DNA of 64,000 nt from Paenibacillus sp. 1_12 (lineage in GTDB: Bacteria > Bacillota > Bacilli > Paenibacillales > NBRC-103111), in NCBI RefSeq assembly GCF_900114475.1, contig NZ_FOTE01000002.1, forward strand, positions 682,001-746,000. The letters are read 5' to 3'. Shown piece by piece: positions 1 through 8,678 of this stretch; the first letter of the stretch is position 1; every line of letters begins with the position of its first letter. The position numbers were made by a program, and so were the translations under genes. Below the pieces are notes generated by a model. The model did not search any database. It worked only from the letters and a program-made list of their open reading frames with translations, and was not told the origin of the DNA.

Positions 1-99
1 ATACAAGGATGCGGCAATGGGAAATAAGCTGAACACAAAAAGCCCGATTAACCATGGCGTTAAAAACAAATAAGCGGCTCCATAATCTTTTAGCTTCAT
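1..99 (-). CDS. Sugar ABC transporter permease, N-terminal fragment
   Basis: Only the first 33 codons lie in the window; the gene runs off the left edge. The start ATG (97-99 on the complement) is preceded by a GGGGA ribosome-binding site. The fragment begins MKLKDYGAAYLFLTPWLIG and forms a hydrophobic first membrane segment, the typical opening of MalF/UgpA-type permeases of carbohydrate ABC importers. It lies 18 bp after the stop of the solute-binding lipoprotein gene and on the same strand, so it is almost certainly the membrane partner of the two upstream binding proteins. Family assignment rests on the N-terminus and the context only. Confidence 0.75.
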   Translation of the reverse strand, partial: MKLKDYGAAYLFLTPWLIGLFVFSLFPIAASLY

Positions 100-117
100 T
101 TCATTCCCCTTCATTCA

Positions 118-1449
118 TTATTTCTTTAATATTTTCTGCGCTTCCACAAAGAAATCATCGACCGCTTGACTGACTGACTTTTGCTTAAAACCAATCGCTT
201 CATTCGCGGTGCTGATTAACTTATTAACGGCATTGCTGCCAGTAGGATAAGCAACAGTAGGTAGCGCATTTTTGCTGACCGCTATTTGAAATTCATTTAC
301 TTTCTTTAAGGATGGATCTATAAATGGCTCAATGTCCTTCATAATTTTCGTTGAGCCTACAGGACCGTACAGCTCGCCAAACACTTTAGCCGCCTCCAGG
401 TCGTTCACGAACAGATTAATAATTTCAGCCGTTTCCTTCGCAACCTTGGATTTGACGTAGATCGAAGAGTAAACACCCGCCAGCAAATCAAATTCGGTAC
501 CACCCTTGGTCGTCGGTACTCTCACAATACCCAACTCATCCTTCATGACATCCTGAAACAATTTCATGCGGTTGGAGGAACTCATCGTTGCAGCCACTTT
601 TCCTGATGCCAGTATGCCCTCTACCTCGTTTTTGCCTGCATATTCAGCCGACACATCCGCAGGCGGTATCCCACCCTTCTGGCGCATCGTATCCCAGATG
701 GTAAACCAATCGATCATATCGGCTTTCTCAAAGCCAAGGCTGCCATCCTCTTTATACAAATCTTTGCCTCTTTGCTTAAAGAAGGCCTGCATGAGGTTGC
801 TTGTGCCTCCCATATCCTCGCTGCCCCAGACCGTTTTACCAAGAGCATCATGGATGGCAATCATCGATCTGGAATAGTCCTCCCAGGTCCAATCAAAGCT
901 TGGCTCGCTAACACCCGCTTTCTTAAACATAGCCTTATTGTAATAGCTGGCTTTAATCGAATTGCCCTGAGAGACTGAATACAGCTTGCCGTTGACTTTT
1001 CCACTATCCACTATAGTAGGGTTAAAGCTTTTGATATCAATGACCCCTTGATCAACAAAAGGCTGAAGATCCAGCAGCTGATTGCGTTTGGCAAAATCAT
1101 TAATATTGTCCAGCGTAAATACCATCAGATCCGGCGCATTGCCACCAGCCACTTGGGTGTTCAATTTGTTCCAATATTCAGCAGAAGAGGCGAATTCCCG
1201 AATAATTTTGATATGCGGAAGCTTCTTTTGAATGATGTCAAACGTGTCGTTATATACTTTCGTGCGGTTAGCATCTCCATACCAACTGACGCGTACTTCC
1301 TTAACAGCGGCTGGTGTTTCCTTCGTGTCCTTTTTTTCGTTTGCAGTCGGAGCCGGAGCTGTTTCTGCCTTCGGCAAGCTGCTGCCAGAGCATCCTGCAG
1401 ACATCAAGGTCAAGCAAATAGCCAAAGAAGTGATCCATAGCTTTTTCAT
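118..1449 (-). CDS. Sugar ABC transporter solute-binding lipoprotein (paralogue B)
   Basis: A 443-residue extracellular solute-binding protein of the carbohydrate family (SBP_bac_1 type). The N-terminus is a lipoprotein signal with lipobox LMSAGC, so the mature protein should be lipid-anchored outside the membrane. Residues such as YWNKLNTQVAGGNAPDLMV are typical of this family's N-lobe. It is a close paralogue of the gene immediately upstream: long stretches are identical or conservatively replaced along the whole length. The start has an AAAGGGGA ribosome-binding site. It is the third gene of a minus-strand operon: enolase-superfamily enzyme, binding protein A, this gene, permease. The likely ligand is a sugar or sugar acid, but this is inferred from the neighbours only. 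Confidence 0.9.
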   Translation of the reverse strand: MKKLWITSLAICLTLMSAGCSGSSLPKAETAPAPTANEKKDTKETPAAVKEVRVSWYGDANRTKVYNDTFDIIQKKLPHIKIIREFASSAEYWNKLNTQVAGGNAPDLMVFTLDNINDFAKRNQLLDLQPFVDQGVIDIKSFNPTIVDSGKVNGKLYSVSQGNSIKASYYNKAMFKKAGVSEPSFDWTWEDYSRSMIAIHDALGKTVWGSEDMGGTSNLMQAFFKQRGKDLYKEDGSLGFEKADMIDWFTIWDTMRQKGGIPPADVSAEYAGKNEVEGILASGKVAATMSSSNRMKLFQDVMKDELGIVRVPTTKGGTEFDLLAGVYSSIYVKSKVAKETAEIINLFVNDLEAAKVFGELYGPVGSTKIMKDIEPFIDPSLKKVNEFQIAVSKNALPTVAYPTGSNAVNKLISTANEAIGFKQKSVSQAVDDFFVEAQKILKK

Positions 1450-1475
1450 TCAACATGTCCCCTTTGATTCCGTTA

Positions 1476-2816
1476 TTACTTCTTCAATATTTTTTGAGCT
1501 TCAGTAAAGAAGTCATCCACCGATTGAGCGACCGTTTTTTGTTTGAAAGCAACGGCGTCATTTTCAGTGCTAAGGAGCTTATTCACAGCGTTGCTTCCAG
1601 TCGGATAGGGAACGGTAGGCAGCACGTTTTTACTGACGGTTACTTGGAAATCATTAACCTTTTTCATGAGAGGATCAATACTCGGTTCAAGCTCTTTCAT
1701 CACTTTACTGGAGCCAACAGGGCCATATAGAAGACCAAACGCCTTGGCAGCTTCCGAGTCATTTGCAAATGCGTCAATAATTCGGGCCGTTTCCTTCGGA
1801 AACTTCGACTTGGTGTAAATCCCCATATACACACCTGCCAGAAGATCAAATTGGGTTCCGCCTTTGACATTGGGGACGCGTACCATCCCGAGTTCATCCT
1901 TCATTACATTTTGAAACAATTTCAGGCGGTTGGAAGCACTCATCGATACAGCTACCTTACCAGCGGCCAATATGCTTTCCACTTCGTTTTTACCTTTATA
2001 TTCCGCCGAAATATCCGCTGGTGGAATTCCACCTTGTTGTCTCATATTGTCCCAAAGTGTAAACCATTCAATCATATCTGATTTTTCAAAGCCCAGGCTG
2101 CCGTCTTCTTTATACAGATCCTTGTTTTTCTGTTTCAGAAAAGTCTGAAATACATTGTTGACCCCTGCCAAATCCTCGCTTCCCCAAACATTTTTGCCAA
2201 GAGAAGTATGGATCGCTATCATGGCTTTGGAGAAGTCGTCCCAGGTCCAATTCAGATCCGGTTCGCTGACTCCCGCCTTTTTAAACAAGTCTTTGTTATA
2301 GTAGCTTCCGAGTATGGAATTCCCTTGTGAAACCGTATACAGTTTACCGTCTACTTTACCACTGTTCACGATGGCGGGATTAAAATCATTCAAGTGAATA
2401 ATTCCTTGGTCTGCAAACGGCTGAAGGTCCAACAGTTGGCCTCTTTTGGCAAAATCATAAAGTGTATCCAAGGTGAAAATCATCAAATCCGGGGCATTGC
2501 CGCCGGCCACCTGCGTGTTCAGCTTGGTCCAATATTCGCCCGAAGCAGCGAACTCCCTTACGAGCTTTAGATCCGGTAATTTCTTTTGGATAATATCAAA
2601 GGTGTCATTATAAATCTTCGTGCGATTCGCGTCTCCATACCAGCTTACCCGCACTTCTGTTACCTTCCCGCTGTCTTTTGACGTTGTGGTCGTTCCGGTT
2701 GCTCCAGGTAATCCAGTACTTGCTTCATTTGCTTTCGGCGCTGTGCCGCTGCCCGTACAGCCTACCGAAACAAGGCCCAAGCATACCGTCATCATCACGG
2801 TAAAAATCTTTTTCAT
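1476..2816 (-). CDS. Sugar ABC transporter solute-binding lipoprotein (paralogue A)
   Basis: A 446-residue carbohydrate-type solute-binding lipoprotein with lipobox LVSVGC. The start is taken at MKKIFTVMM (complement of 2814-2816), because an AAAGGGTG ribosome-binding site sits a few bases upstream. An in-frame ATG seven codons earlier lacks one and would overlap this Shine-Dalgarno. It shares the motif run VRVSWYGDANRTK and YWTKLNTQVAGGNAPDLM with the following gene, only 26 bp downstream, and the two differ mainly in the signal peptide and linker. Tandem duplicated binding proteins feeding one permease set suggest two related ligands or affinities. The membrane partner begins at the left window edge; no ATPase gene is seen in the window. 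Confidence 0.9.
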   Translation of the reverse strand: MKKIFTVMMTVCLGLVSVGCTGSGTAPKANEASTGLPGATGTTTTSKDSGKVTEVRVSWYGDANRTKIYNDTFDIIQKKLPDLKLVREFAASGEYWTKLNTQVAGGNAPDLMIFTLDTLYDFAKRGQLLDLQPFADQGIIHLNDFNPAIVNSGKVDGKLYTVSQGNSILGSYYNKDLFKKAGVSEPDLNWTWDDFSKAMIAIHTSLGKNVWGSEDLAGVNNVFQTFLKQKNKDLYKEDGSLGFEKSDMIEWFTLWDNMRQQGGIPPADISAEYKGKNEVESILAAGKVAVSMSASNRLKLFQNVMKDELGMVRVPNVKGGTQFDLLAGVYMGIYTKSKFPKETARIIDAFANDSEAAKAFGLLYGPVGSSKVMKELEPSIDPLMKKVNDFQVTVSKNVLPTVPYPTGSNAVNKLLSTENDAVAFKQKTVAQSVDDFFTEAQKILKK

Positions 2817-2875
2817 ATTAACACCCTTTCGCTTCATAATAATTGTGAAATACTCTATCCCTATTCCGTATCCAA

Positions 2876-3967
2876 TTAGTCTATCTGACTGATCTTATAG
2901 TCTGCTTTTTCCAACCATTGAGGATTGATCGTGACTCCCCAGCCAGGGCCATCAGGAATGGCTACTTTACCATCCTTTACTTCAAGAACAGGATCAAATA
3001 AATTAACCGCCCACGGATCATGCTCAATGGTATATTCCATAAACGGACCGGCATTATCGATTGCGCCCAGCATATGCAGTGTGAATACGAGCGTCATCGT
3101 TAAATTTGCATTGTGAGGTGTGCACAGTAAACCGGCTTTGTCTGCCATCTTGGCTACTCTCAATGCTCTGGATAGTCCCCCCACATAAGAAATATTCGGT
3201 TGAACGATATCAACAGCGCGCATCTGAACCATCCGGTTCCAGTGGGATATGCAGGTGTCCTGTTCCCCTCCTGATACTCGTATATCCAGGGCCTGCGCCA
3301 CTTCCGCTGTCCATTCCAGCTCTGGAAAAGGACACGGCTCCTCAAAATGCCAGAAATTAAGCTGCTCCAGCATACGTCCCACCTCAATGGCTCTCTTAGG
3401 TGTAAAGGCGCTATTTGCATCGGCGTGCAGTACGGTCTTGTCCCCAACAGCACGACGTACCGTCGAAATCAGTTCTTCCGTACGACCTGGCCATTGATCG
3501 ACATCATTGCCAAAAACCTTTCCCACTCTCATTTTAAAAGCACGAAAACCATGTTTATCTTGTAGACGGATCATTCTTTCCGCCTCATCCTTGGGGGTAA
3601 TGTCTCTGCGCATGCTTGAGCCGTAGGCATCAATGGTCTTGCGGGTTCCGCCTAAAAGCTGACATACGCTTTTCCCTTCCACTTTTCCTTTAAGATCCCA
3701 TAACGCCGTATCCAGCCCTCCGATCGCTCGAGTTGTAAATGCACCTGGGAATTTGTATTCCTTTAAAAAACAACGCTCGACCAGTCCTTCAATATCAAGG
3801 GGATCGCTTCCGAGCGCGATAGGGGCAATCTGCTGATGCAGGGCAAGCGTAGAAATATTCGCGTTCCAGGCCGAAATCTGCCCGTATCCTTCCTGTCCTT
3901 CATCTGTACGAAGCCTTACAAAGCTGACCTCTTTCGTTGAAAATGTTTCAATACTTTTAATTTTCAT
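2876..3967 (-). CDS. Enolase-superfamily (mandelate racemase/muconate lactonizing) enzyme, probable sugar-acid dehydratase
   Basis: A 363-residue protein of the mandelate racemase branch of the enolase superfamily. The N-terminal capping domain spans roughly 1-125 and the beta-barrel follows. Visible catalytic elements are K145-x-R147 (FKMRVG), metal-ligand candidates D183 (HADANSAF), E209/E210 (FEEPCPF) and E235 (SGGEQD), and a catalytic-type H285 (TPHNAN). These residues fit an acid-sugar dehydratase or racemase that removes a proton alpha to a carboxylate with Mg2+. The exact substrate cannot be read from sequence. It is the first gene of the operon with two sugar-binding proteins and a permease, and is divergent from a histidine kinase/AraC pair, which suggests uptake and catabolism of a sugar acid induced by that pair. 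Confidence 0.85.
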   Translation of the reverse strand: MKIKSIETFSTKEVSFVRLRTDEGQEGYGQISAWNANISTLALHQQIAPIALGSDPLDIEGLVERCFLKEYKFPGAFTTRAIGGLDTALWDLKGKVEGKSVCQLLGGTRKTIDAYGSSMRRDITPKDEAERMIRLQDKHGFRAFKMRVGKVFGNDVDQWPGRTEELISTVRRAVGDKTVLHADANSAFTPKRAIEVGRMLEQLNFWHFEEPCPFPELEWTAEVAQALDIRVSGGEQDTCISHWNRMVQMRAVDIVQPNISYVGGLSRALRVAKMADKAGLLCTPHNANLTMTLVFTLHMLGAIDNAGPFMEYTIEHDPWAVNLFDPVLEVKDGKVAIPDGPGWGVTINPQWLEKADYKISQID

Positions 3968-4087
3968 GGTCTCATTCCCTTCGTATGTACCGGATTTACA
4001 TTTTTACTATACAACATAAAAAACAGGCTGAAACTATGCTTATGTATCCTAAACTAGCACAAAATCGGATAAGATCGACTCCACCTG

Positions 4088-4116
4088 TTGCATGTAAGTT
4101 GATCCCCTCTTACAAT
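4088..4116 (+). promoter_or_regulatory. Sigma-A type promoter for the histidine kinase/response regulator pair
   Basis: TTGCAT at 4088-4093 and TACAAT at 4111-4116 are separated by 17 bp, a good vegetative promoter pattern. It lies about 60 bp upstream of the kinase start, in the 209-bp divergent region shared with the dehydratase operon. Confidence 0.55.
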
Positions 4117-4176
4117 GAAAGTGAGTTGAAAGATCCGAACGAATGATCCATTATCAACAAGAAGGAAGGATTCCAA

Positions 4177-5985
4177 ATGAAATTTTTTCAAATCCGTTTG
4201 AAGCCTTTACTTTTCATGCTTCTAATTCTTTTATGCAGTTTTTTTATACTAAGCGTGAGTTTATTGAATTATCAAATCATCTCTAAGATTATTACTCGTG
4301 AACTTGGGGGCGCTAAGCTGGAGCTTCTGTATAACTACCAATCGCGGATTATGAATCTGGTTGAGAACATGGAAAGTACGGCATTAAATATTTCCATCCA
4401 TGAAAAGCTCAGAGAAGCTCTGGAAAATGATTATTCCAATACGTATCAATATTTCACCATGCGCACAGATTTGGAGGATTGGTTAAATGGGATCATTTAC
4501 TCCAACTCCAAAATCAGCAGTATCCATGTGTACAGTGACAAATTCATACCACGCCCCAAGGTTGGCAGCCACCTTCAAACGCTGGAGAGCATTCCTTGGA
4601 AAAAGGAATTAAAACGGCTAGACTCCTTCAACTCCATCTGGATCGAATCCCACACGGAATCCGATAAAAGCAATTCGCCCAACAAAAAGCAAGTATTGAC
4701 CTATGTTACGCACATCTATAATCGCAGTGGAGAATCCATCGGTTATGTAGAACTGAATATGAATGTAGAATTACTGCAAAATGTGATACGTTCAGATACA
4801 AATAAGGATATGGGAGATCAGATGTTCCTTTTGTTGGACACCGAGGGAAGATTAATGACCGAGCTGAATCCTTTGCAAAATGAATACAAGCTGGATCAAG
4901 GGGATTGGACGCGAATCGTAGAGCTGTCACATCAATTAGATCGAGGTATTTTCCAAATCAATCTCGGCAAGAGGCAATCCCTTTATATCAATTTCCCGAA
5001 TAAATATTCAAATTGGGGGATCGTAGAGATTATACCGTTTGATAATATGTACCAAATTCTGTTTGAGTTCCGCCATTACGTGATGCTTGTCGGCATCTCC
5101 GGCTTGCTCCTTATTTTTATCGTTGCTACCTTCTTGTCAGGACGTTTGATCTCTCCTATTGGAAATATATTGATGGGGTTTAAAAATATCGAAGCCGAAA
5201 TTTATTCATCACCGAAAAAACAGCATTTTATATTTGAATTCAATCAGCTTCATATTAGCTTTAACAGGATGGCCGAGAAACTGAAGGAAAATATCAACAA
5301 CCTTCATCATGAACACGCTTTAAAACGCGAGGCGGAGCTTCGTGCTTTGCAAAATCAAATTAATCCGCACTTTTTATACAATACGTTGGATATTATCAAT
5401 TGCATGGCGGCTGAAAAAGGAATTGACGAAATCAGTCTTGTAGCCAATCGACTGGCCAGCCTGTTCCGAATCGGTCTGAACAAAGGGTACACCTTTGTAA
5501 CGCTGCGGGAAGAATTGGAGCATTGTCTGGCTTATGTGGATATCCAACTCATTCGGTTTCCAGAGAAGTTTTCTTATGCGGAATCGGTGGATGCTGATCT
5601 GAAACGATGCTTAATACCCAAGGTTATTTTGCAGCCTTTTATCGAAAACTCTATTAAACACGGATTCATAGGATGGGCTGGTGAACGAGATTCCCAAATT
5701 CGCATTTATACACAAATAACAAGTCTTACTCATTATCAAATTATTATTGAAGACAATGGGCGCGGATTACACCTCCAATCAGACAGCGAAGAATGGAAAC
5801 CCGGGATGTTGTCCAGCGGATATGGCGCTAAAAATGTCGATGAGCGAATTCGTTTGCATTTTGGTTCTGCCTTTGGTGTCGAGATGCGTAATCTTGCTTC
5901 CCAAGGAACTCAAGTGATCATCAACCTCCCGATTGTTTATTCTACCGACGAAAGGAACATTGTCCATGAAAGCTCTGCTAGTTGA
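4177..5985 (+). CDS. Two-component sensor histidine kinase, YesM/LytS type
   Basis: A 602-residue membrane histidine kinase. There is a membrane segment at about 10-32, an extracellular sensor region of about 265 residues, a second membrane segment at about 299-320, then a HAMP-like linker. The His_kinase domain begins near 385 with LRALQNQINPHFLYNTLD, whose phospho-acceptor would be H398. The ATP-binding HATPase_c domain carries the N-box-like IEDNGRGL near 524. The adjacent response regulator start overlaps the end of this gene by 20 bp, so the two are translationally coupled. Pairs of this type in Paenibacillus and Bacillus usually sense a sugar or oligosaccharide and activate an adjacent ABC importer, here the divergent one at 1-3967. 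Confidence 0.92.
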   Translation: MKFFQIRLKPLLFMLLILLCSFFILSVSLLNYQIISKIITRELGGAKLELLYNYQSRIMNLVENMESTALNISIHEKLREALENDYSNTYQYFTMRTDLEDWLNGIIYSNSKISSIHVYSDKFIPRPKVGSHLQTLESIPWKKELKRLDSFNSIWIESHTESDKSNSPNKKQVLTYVTHIYNRSGESIGYVELNMNVELLQNVIRSDTNKDMGDQMFLLLDTEGRLMTELNPLQNEYKLDQGDWTRIVELSHQLDRGIFQINLGKRQSLYINFPNKYSNWGIVEIIPFDNMYQILFEFRHYVMLVGISGLLLIFIVATFLSGRLISPIGNILMGFKNIEAEIYSSPKKQHFIFEFNQLHISFNRMAEKLKENINNLHHEHALKREAELRALQNQINPHFLYNTLDIINCMAAEKGIDEISLVANRLASLFRIGLNKGYTFVTLREELEHCLAYVDIQLIRFPEKFSYAESVDADLKRCLIPKVILQPFIENSIKHGFIGWAGERDSQIRIYTQITSLTHYQIIIEDNGRGLHLQSDSEEWKPGMLSSGYGAKNVDERIRLHFGSAFGVEMRNLASQGTQVIINLPIVYSTDERNIVHESSAS

Positions 5986-7582
5986 CGACGAAAGATTCAG
6001 CATTAATGCCCTTAAAAAAACGATTCCATGGGCTGATCTGGGAATTGATTCTTTGATCACAGCTGAGGATGGGCTGGATGGCTGGCAGCAATATCAATCT
6101 CATCATCCCGACCTGGTGCTAACTGATGTCAGCATGCCCAATCTGAACGGTCTGGAGCTGGTCAAAAAAATAAGGGAGGTGAACTCCCAAATCCCGATCA
6201 TCATTCTTAGCGGATACGATGAATTCGACTACGCCAAAGAGGCTGTTCAATTAAAAGTATCTCATTATTTTTTGAAGCCAATCGTCCACTCCGAGATCAT
6301 CCCTGTCATTCGACAAGTGCTGGAGGAATTCGTATTGGCCAAAAATCACAATCAATACTTCCAAGCTACACAAAAACAGCTGCAAGACGCTCTGCCTGTT
6401 CTAAGAGAACAGTTTATATTCGATATTGTGAGTGGTAAGGTCAAGCAGGGTGATGAGCTTCGGCAGAAATTGGACTTTTTCAATATCAATGCGGATATTA
6501 CTCATGGCGGTATTATCATGACTCTGGAGCTGCACCGTTTGAACAATGAAAAAACATTTTCCGAGCACGATTGGTATTTATACAAATACGCTGTATCCAA
6601 TATTGCACAAGAAGTTATTGCACAATACGGAAATGGGGGATATGTCGTAAGGTATGTTGATGACCGGCTGCCTCTGCTGATTTTTGGAAAAGAGGCTGCA
6701 GAAGTACGCACCAGGGCTTCCACTATCGCCTCGACCATTATAAAAAATATTGCTTTCTACTTGGAAATTCCATCCAATATCGGTCTTGGCGCCTATTCCG
6801 TGGATTTTAACCATTATGTGCAATCGCATAAACAATCCAAGCATGCCTTATTGACAAGCACGATGGTCGGTTTTGAACAAATATCCCACTTCGAAGATGT
6901 TGAAATGCATCCTCTTGGTTTCGAATCTTTTAGCGTGGAAGAAATTGAGGGTATCGTTCAAGCTATTCTCAAAGGGAATAAGCATGATGTTCTGAATGCC
7001 TGGAAGCCGCTCGAAAACCGTCTTGCCCATTCTCTTGACCAGTCCATATCTTATCTGCAAATGATTTGTTCGGGATTCCTGATCGGCATTATTTTGAAAA
7101 TTGTTGAAGAAACTGAACGCGCTGCCGAGCTGCAATCGTTCATTCATTTACAGGATATTTATAATGTGCAAACGAAAGAACTGCTCATCGTTTCGATAAA
7201 AGAAAGGCTGCTTTGCCTATACGACTATTTGGATTCGAATCAAAGCGAGCATAAGTATATCGAAATGATCAAGCAGTATGTGGAAATGAATTATCATAAC
7301 GATTTAACAGTCCATGATATCTCCAAACATCTCCATCTGTCCCGCACCTATATAAGCAAGCTGTTTAAACGGGAAACCGGGGACAGCATTACCGGATATA
7401 TTATTAAATTTCGGATTCGCTTAGCTAAAAAAATGATGGAGAAACAGCCGGATTTATTGATTTATGAAATTAGCTCCAAAGTCGGCTATACGGATCAAAA
7501 TTACTTTTGCCGTGTGTTTAAAAGCGTCACCGGACTCAAACCTTCCGAATACATGATCAAGGACAAAAGAAAATCAAAATAG
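5966..7582 (+). CDS. AraC-family response regulator, YesN type
   Basis: A 538-residue response regulator. The start is taken at MKALLVDDERF (5966) with an AAGGAAC ribosome-binding site inside the end of the kinase gene; an in-frame ATG at 5933 lies further inside it. The receiver domain (about 1-120) has the acidic pair D7/D8, phospho-acceptor D54 (LVLTDVSMP) and a conserved lysine near 104 (FLKP). A long middle region of about 300 residues is typical of YesN proteins. The C-terminal 100 residues hold two AraC helix-turn-helix motifs (LTVHDISKHLHLSRTYISKLF, then YEISSKVGYTDQNYFCRVFK). It is the cognate regulator of the upstream kinase and probably activates the divergent sugar-acid operon. 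Confidence 0.92.
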   Translation: MKALLVDDERFSINALKKTIPWADLGIDSLITAEDGLDGWQQYQSHHPDLVLTDVSMPNLNGLELVKKIREVNSQIPIIILSGYDEFDYAKEAVQLKVSHYFLKPIVHSEIIPVIRQVLEEFVLAKNHNQYFQATQKQLQDALPVLREQFIFDIVSGKVKQGDELRQKLDFFNINADITHGGIIMTLELHRLNNEKTFSEHDWYLYKYAVSNIAQEVIAQYGNGGYVVRYVDDRLPLLIFGKEAAEVRTRASTIASTIIKNIAFYLEIPSNIGLGAYSVDFNHYVQSHKQSKHALLTSTMVGFEQISHFEDVEMHPLGFESFSVEEIEGIVQAILKGNKHDVLNAWKPLENRLAHSLDQSISYLQMICSGFLIGIILKIVEETERAAELQSFIHLQDIYNVQTKELLIVSIKERLLCLYDYLDSNQSEHKYIEMIKQYVEMNYHNDLTVHDISKHLHLSRTYISKLFKRETGDSITGYIIKFRIRLAKKMMEKQPDLLIYEISSKVGYTDQNYFCRVFKSVTGLKPSEYMIKDKRKSK

Positions 7583-7599
7583 CCGCCTTGTGGGCGGCT
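7581..7599 (-). terminator. Rho-independent terminator of the GntR operon
   Basis: AGCCGCC (7581-7587) pairs with GGCGGCT (7593-7599) around a 5-base loop. On the minus strand it is followed by the T-rich stretch ATTTTGATTTTCTTTTG, so it best serves the minus-strand operon ending at 7641. The stem overlaps the stop codon of the plus-strand response regulator. Confidence 0.7.
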
Positions 7600-7640
7600 C
7601 TCTGTATAGTTACAATAACTTCTTCAACGCAGTTGGCTAT

Positions 7641-8621
7641 TCAAGAACCCCTATTATAGACATCAGGGTTTACCGTATGAATTAATTTCGCACCACTTAG
7701 TCCCAACCGTATATTTTGGGCAGTCATTTCCGCCATTTCCATTCGGGTTGCTATGGTTGCGCTTCCGATATGCGGCAGTACGACCACGTTATCAAGAGCG
7801 ATTAATGGATGGTTCGCATGAATCGGTTCGACTTCAAACACATCCAAACCGGCTCCCCAAATTTGCCGTTCCTTCAAAGCAGAGCATAGCGCTGATTCGT
7901 CTATATTGCTTCCTCGGGATGTGTTAATTAAAATAGCAGTCGGCTTCATTAAGGAAAGCTCTCTTTCCCCGATCATTCTGCGTGTTTCAGGCGTGGCTGG
8001 CGCCAGCATTACGACAAAGTCAGAGGCTTGAAGCAAATCGTTAAGCGTGCAGTATTCGACGCCCAGCTCCTGTTCAACATCCTCTCTTCGTCTTCGGTTA
8101 TGATATAAAACCTTCATGCCAAATCCGGACGCCCTTCTCGCTACACCTTTTCCAATCGCTCCCATACCGATAATCCCCATTGTAGAGTTATATACATTTT
8201 GCCCGGTTAAAAGCATCGGACCCCAGCCTCTCCAGCTGCCTTCCTTTATGTAGTCCATAGCTTCTACCACTTTTCGCGCAGTTGCAAGCAGGAGAGCAAA
8301 GGTCAAATCCGCTACCGCTTCCGAAAGCACATCAGGCGTATGGCCGACGCAGATCCCCCTTGCCGTGGCTTCGTCGATATCAATATTGTCATATCCAACT
8401 GCCATTGTGCTGATCACCTTCAGGTTAGGAGCTGCTTGAAGCAGTTGTTTATCTATTCGATCAGATACATTCGTAAATAAAGCGTCGGCATCCTTGACTT
8501 GTTCCAGCAGAAGCTCATAGGGAATCGGCTCATTGTCTTCCTGCCACATATAAACATTGTAATCATTTTCCAACATCTGTTTAATGCTCTCTGGTATACG
8601 CCTAGTTATAACAACCTTCAT
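7641..8621 (-). CDS. D-isomer-specific 2-hydroxyacid dehydrogenase (glyoxylate/hydroxypyruvate reductase-like)
   Basis: A 326-residue NAD(P)-dependent dehydrogenase of the D-2-hydroxyacid family. The Rossmann motif GMGAIG is at 152-157. The substrate-side motifs are a conserved arginine in NTSRGSNID, glutamate in LDVFEVEP and catalytic histidine in LPHIGSAT. The length and motif spacing match glyoxylate/hydroxypyruvate/2-ketogluconate reductases (GyaR/GhrB group). A GGGAGAGGA ribosome-binding site precedes the ATG. It is the last gene of the minus-strand operon GntR-aldehyde dehydrogenase-iron alcohol dehydrogenase-this, followed by a terminator. The set looks like the oxidoreductive end of a sugar-acid or hydroxyaldehyde pathway; the true substrate is not evident. 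Confidence 0.88.
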   Translation of the reverse strand: MKVVITRRIPESIKQMLENDYNVYMWQEDNEPIPYELLLEQVKDADALFTNVSDRIDKQLLQAAPNLKVISTMAVGYDNIDIDEATARGICVGHTPDVLSEAVADLTFALLLATARKVVEAMDYIKEGSWRGWGPMLLTGQNVYNSTMGIIGMGAIGKGVARRASGFGMKVLYHNRRRREDVEQELGVEYCTLNDLLQASDFVVMLAPATPETRRMIGERELSLMKPTAILINTSRGSNIDESALCSALKERQIWGAGLDVFEVEPIHANHPLIALDNVVVLPHIGSATIATRMEMAEMTAQNIRLGLSGAKLIHTVNPDVYNRGS

Positions 8622-8678
8622 GAAATCCTCTCCCTAAACTAATAGTTCGTGTTCAAAAGGGGACTTTTTGAACAACCT

